The position numbers and the translations under genes were made by a program. Positions 60,644 to 64,000 of a stretch of DNA of 64,000 nt are shown piece by piece; the first letter of the stretch is position 1, and each line of letters begins with the position of its first letter. The notes beneath the pieces are model-generated. The model was not told where the DNA came from, made no database searches, and saw nothing but the letters and a program-made list of their open reading frames with translations. Location: positions 1-64,000 of the forward strand of contig CANTUR010000457.1 in assembly GCA_947683625.1 (NCBI GenBank). Direction: 5' to 3'. This stretch comes from Mallotus nudiflorus (taxonomy: Eukaryota; Streptophyta; Magnoliopsida; Malpighiales; Euphorbiaceae).

Positions 60644-63289
60644 ATTCACGCATTCCACACATATGCCGACTCTGCTTTTATAAATATACTAAATGCAAAA
60701 AACATTTATTTTTATTCATGAAGGATCGAATAGAATCCTATTAATCGCAACCTCAATCAACCATAACATCACTCTAGCCATGCAGGCTCACTTAAATCCA
60801 AATAGATCACTTATTCCAATTTGGACAGTAGACTGGCCCCGAGACACTTGGTCAACTGAGCTCCAGCAATCATACTATCAATCACCTCGCATCTCAATCA
60901 AATCAATAGATCATTTATTCCGTTATGGACAGTAGACTGGCCCCGAGATACTAAGTCAACCGAGCTCTAGCAGTCTGACTGTCAGTGTGATTGGCCTCGA
61001 GATACTAAGTCAACCGAGCTCCTGCAATCACACTATCAATCACACCATTGATCTTAATAAAATCAATCAAATCAATTATAATCACCACAATTGATTCTCA
61101 CTCAACCCTGATCTATCGCACCGGTACGTACTCAGTCCTAGTGCTGCCCACTAGGTAGCACGTTCTATTAATATCCTTCATTTATAATAAATCATTCATA
61201 ATAGTAAAATAAACCATATGTATACCAGAAATATACCTAAAATATACCAAGTATACTTCGGGTATATATATATATGTCAAATAAAACATGAAATATAGTA
61301 AAGATAAACCATTAATATAATTAAAAACAATTTAAGTGCATTTTAATAATATAACATGCATTTGCTTAAAAAAATATACCTAAATATACTAAAGATATAC
61401 CCTAAGTACACAAATCATTTAATAAAACAACTATGCATAAATATTCATTTAAATATGTATATGTACTTAAACATGCATTTAGGTTTGACATATATTCACA
61501 AATATACCAAAAATAACCTAATTTTCTAACATGCATATATCACAAATAAACCCTAAGTATACCACTAATATGTTAGGTTTAAATCAATAATAAAACATGC
61601 ATTTATTTGGAAATATATCAAAAATATACCAAAAATATACTTAAAATTTTTTTTAGTGTAAGTCAATAATATGACATGCAATTATTGAGGAATAAACCTA
61701 AAATATACTGAAAATATACCTAAAGTATAATAATTGTTCAATAAAATAATTATGACTAAATATACATTTAAAACATGTATATATACTAAAATGTACTAAA
61801 CATAAACCTAATTATTTAACATGCATATATCAAAATAACATGCATAATTATTTAACATGCATATATATAAAAATATAAACCCTAAATATACCAAAAATAT
61901 TATAATTTAAATCACTTTTAAAAATATATAATGAAAATGAAAAACCCTAAGTGATGCATCCTATATGCAATGTATATATATATAGTATAATACCTCATAT
62001 GTGTGCATTCCTCGAGACGGGTCCAACGGACCTAGTCCACTAAGTCTCGGTCTCGGTGCAACTAAACAATAAAAACGATCACGACATTAGAATATATCTA
62101 ACTTAAGCTTCTAGAGACCCAATCTAGAATTACTAACGCAAGTAGAGAATAGGAATTAGACCCGATGTCACGTTTTACGAGAATTCTATCAAAAATTTGG
62201 TAGAACCTCCTCTGTAAAATGGATATCTCTCTACTTAAAAAGTAGAGCCGGTCCTACAAGAAAACACACTTCAAAATAGAATTTTAAAAACCCCTCGGCC
62301 AGACCTCAAACTGTAAATTCCACCGATCGAGGTTTACAATTCACAAGAATATGCACAAAATTTATTAAAATTCCTTAAATACAAAGAATACCCTTTTTAA
62401 TACCAAAATATAGCAAATTTAATATTTAAATATTAAAAATAATTATTTCATCGATATTTACTTAAAAACCCTAATATTAATATAATATTATTAAAAATTG
62501 AAAATTCTTGATAAATTCACAAATATTAATGGAAATTCATTTTATAAATCCAAATTATTTAATTAGTCCAAAAACCTATTAAAAATTACTAAAAATCCAT
62601 TTATTTACAAAAATAGTATATTATATATAATTTGAAAATATTTTTCAAAAAATAGTATTAATTAGTTAAAATTAGTAAATAATTTATAAAAATCATTTTT
62701 ATACTTGAAATAATATTTAAAACCAATTAAAACCTAATATTTAACTCAAATTACTAAAATGCCCCTAATATATAAAAATATACATAAAATACTAAAAACA
62801 TTAAAAAAAATCAATAAAAATTATATCAATACAAAAAAATTATTTTCTCAACATATATCTCATTATTATCACCAAAAACATATAATTAACCCATAATTTC
62901 CATCAAAACATAGTTTTAACCTAATTTTTTCAAAATTGACATAAACTTAAAATAGTTATAAAAATTATATAAAAATTCACAAAAATTATTTTCTCAACAC
63001 TAAAATTAATAATAACCCCCAAAAACACTAGATCAACAAATTTTATAATTAAATAAATTAATTTACAAAAATTAATTAAATAACAATAAAATATTCAAAA
63101 TTCACAAAAATTAAAATAAATTCCAAAAATTCGAAAAAAAAAAATTCATGAAGCTTAAGTAACCAAGATCAACATTTGTTAAAAGAGTTTGCTTGAATCA
63201 ACCAAAATCAACCTAAAAAAAATAGAAAACCCTAAAGCTCAAAAACCAAACCGAGAAAAAACTCACAAATGGACCACTGAGAGCTGAAA

Positions 63290-63545
63290 CCAAGCTTGGG
63301 ATCAACTACACTGGAGCTTGAGGAGCTAAAGGACACCGAAAGAGCTCGGAGAGGTGGCCGGAAGGAGGAATGCCAGTGAGCTCATTGTCGCTGCTACTAT
63401 TGCTTCTGCTCGGAGAAGAAGAGAGAGAGAGAAGAAGCTGGCGACGTCGGCAAGAGGTGGTGGACGGTTGAAAGGCACACCGTCGGTAAGGGAAATGGAT
63501 AGCGAAGGGTGGAGGGGCTCGATGGTTCCAATTGCACAGGTAAGG
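63290..63545 (-). promoter_or_regulatory. GC-rich island of LTR copy 5
   Basis: Positionally equal to the islands of copies 1-4 and shares ggtggccgga. The GTGAGT is not kept. Followed by AT-rich sequence with (TA)n at about 63683-63724. Confidence 0.35.
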
Positions 63546-63677
63546 TAGTTTATGTATATCTGTGTTCTGTATTTTTGATGTATATATATATATATGATAG
63601 TTAATAAACATTATAATATAATATTATATTATTATATTATTTTAACTTTAAACATAAAAATTCTCCACCACACATGC

Positions 63678-63735
<58 letters not shown>

Positions 63736-64000
63736 TCAATAACACACAACAATAAATAATACACACAAAAATAATAATAACCTAATTATTATAATATATA
63801 ACACATAAAATAATGAAATTAATAAAATAATTTATTAACAAAATAATTATGGAAATGAATAAAATAATAATAGAATAACAATACTAAAATAATTTTACAA
63901 ATCAAACGATCCAAAATGTTATTTTTACATAGAAAAATTTATTTCAACACAAAATAATAATAATCAATCATAAAATAATAAAATAATTAAATTTAACTTT

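Overview
This is AT-rich plant nuclear DNA, almost certainly from a eudicot. The window holds one apparently intact host gene, several decayed host gene fragments and many nested transposable elements. The evidence is the spliced methyltransferase with GT..AG introns, pectinesterase and PPR relics, Ty1/copia elements, hAT transposases with BED zinc fingers, long solo LTRs and very many (TA)n microsatellites. I cannot name the species.

Layout. 1-5281: two long LTR copies ('family A'), one apparently nested in the other near its end. 5282-6460: an AT-rich repeat that recurs inverted at 47.4-48.7 kb. 6.7-8.2 kb: a pectinesterase pseudogene. 10.4-10.8 kb: an unidentified conserved exon-like piece, repeated at 56.8-57.1 kb. 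12067-18258: a young copia element (minus strand) with LTRs I read as identical, a 5-bp target duplication, an open gag frame and an open 1139-codon pol frame. 18717-21188: a complete four-exon methyltransferase gene (minus strand, 363 aa), closest by motif to plant nicotinate N-methyltransferases of the COMT family. 21.2-27.7 kb: intergenic DNA with MITE-like pieces, a PPR fragment and a duplicated (TA)n unit. 27.74-27.86 kb: a relic of the last pectinesterase exon. About 28.1-42.9 kb: a stack of nested elements (a 3.5-kb family A solo LTR and a decayed Sirevirus-like copia inside an older repeat 'X') that splits a duplicated host segment. 43194-46461: another family A solo LTR. 46829-47339: a 511-bp TRIM. 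49154-54320: a decayed 5.2-kb hAT element with a 259-bp miniature family A LTR inside its reading frame. 54.3-56.3 kb: a truncated copia. 57.8-58.5 kb: a third copy of the duplicated host segment, including sequence like the methyltransferase 3' end. 58.6-60.1 kb: a second hAT relic. 60.3-64 kb: another family A LTR running off the window.

How it fits together. A host segment carrying a pectinesterase 3' end and shared flanking DNA is present in two to three pieces, and each copy was later broken by transposition. Three family A copies have confirmed 5-bp target duplications (tgcat, caaat, ctttg) with no internal region between LTRs, so most surviving copies look like solo LTRs. The methyltransferase is the only gene I would expect to make a functional protein; the copia element at 12-18 kb is the only element that could still be autonomous. 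I found no CRISPR array, rRNA, convincing tRNA or bacterial-type operon, and no multi-gene system of a new kind.
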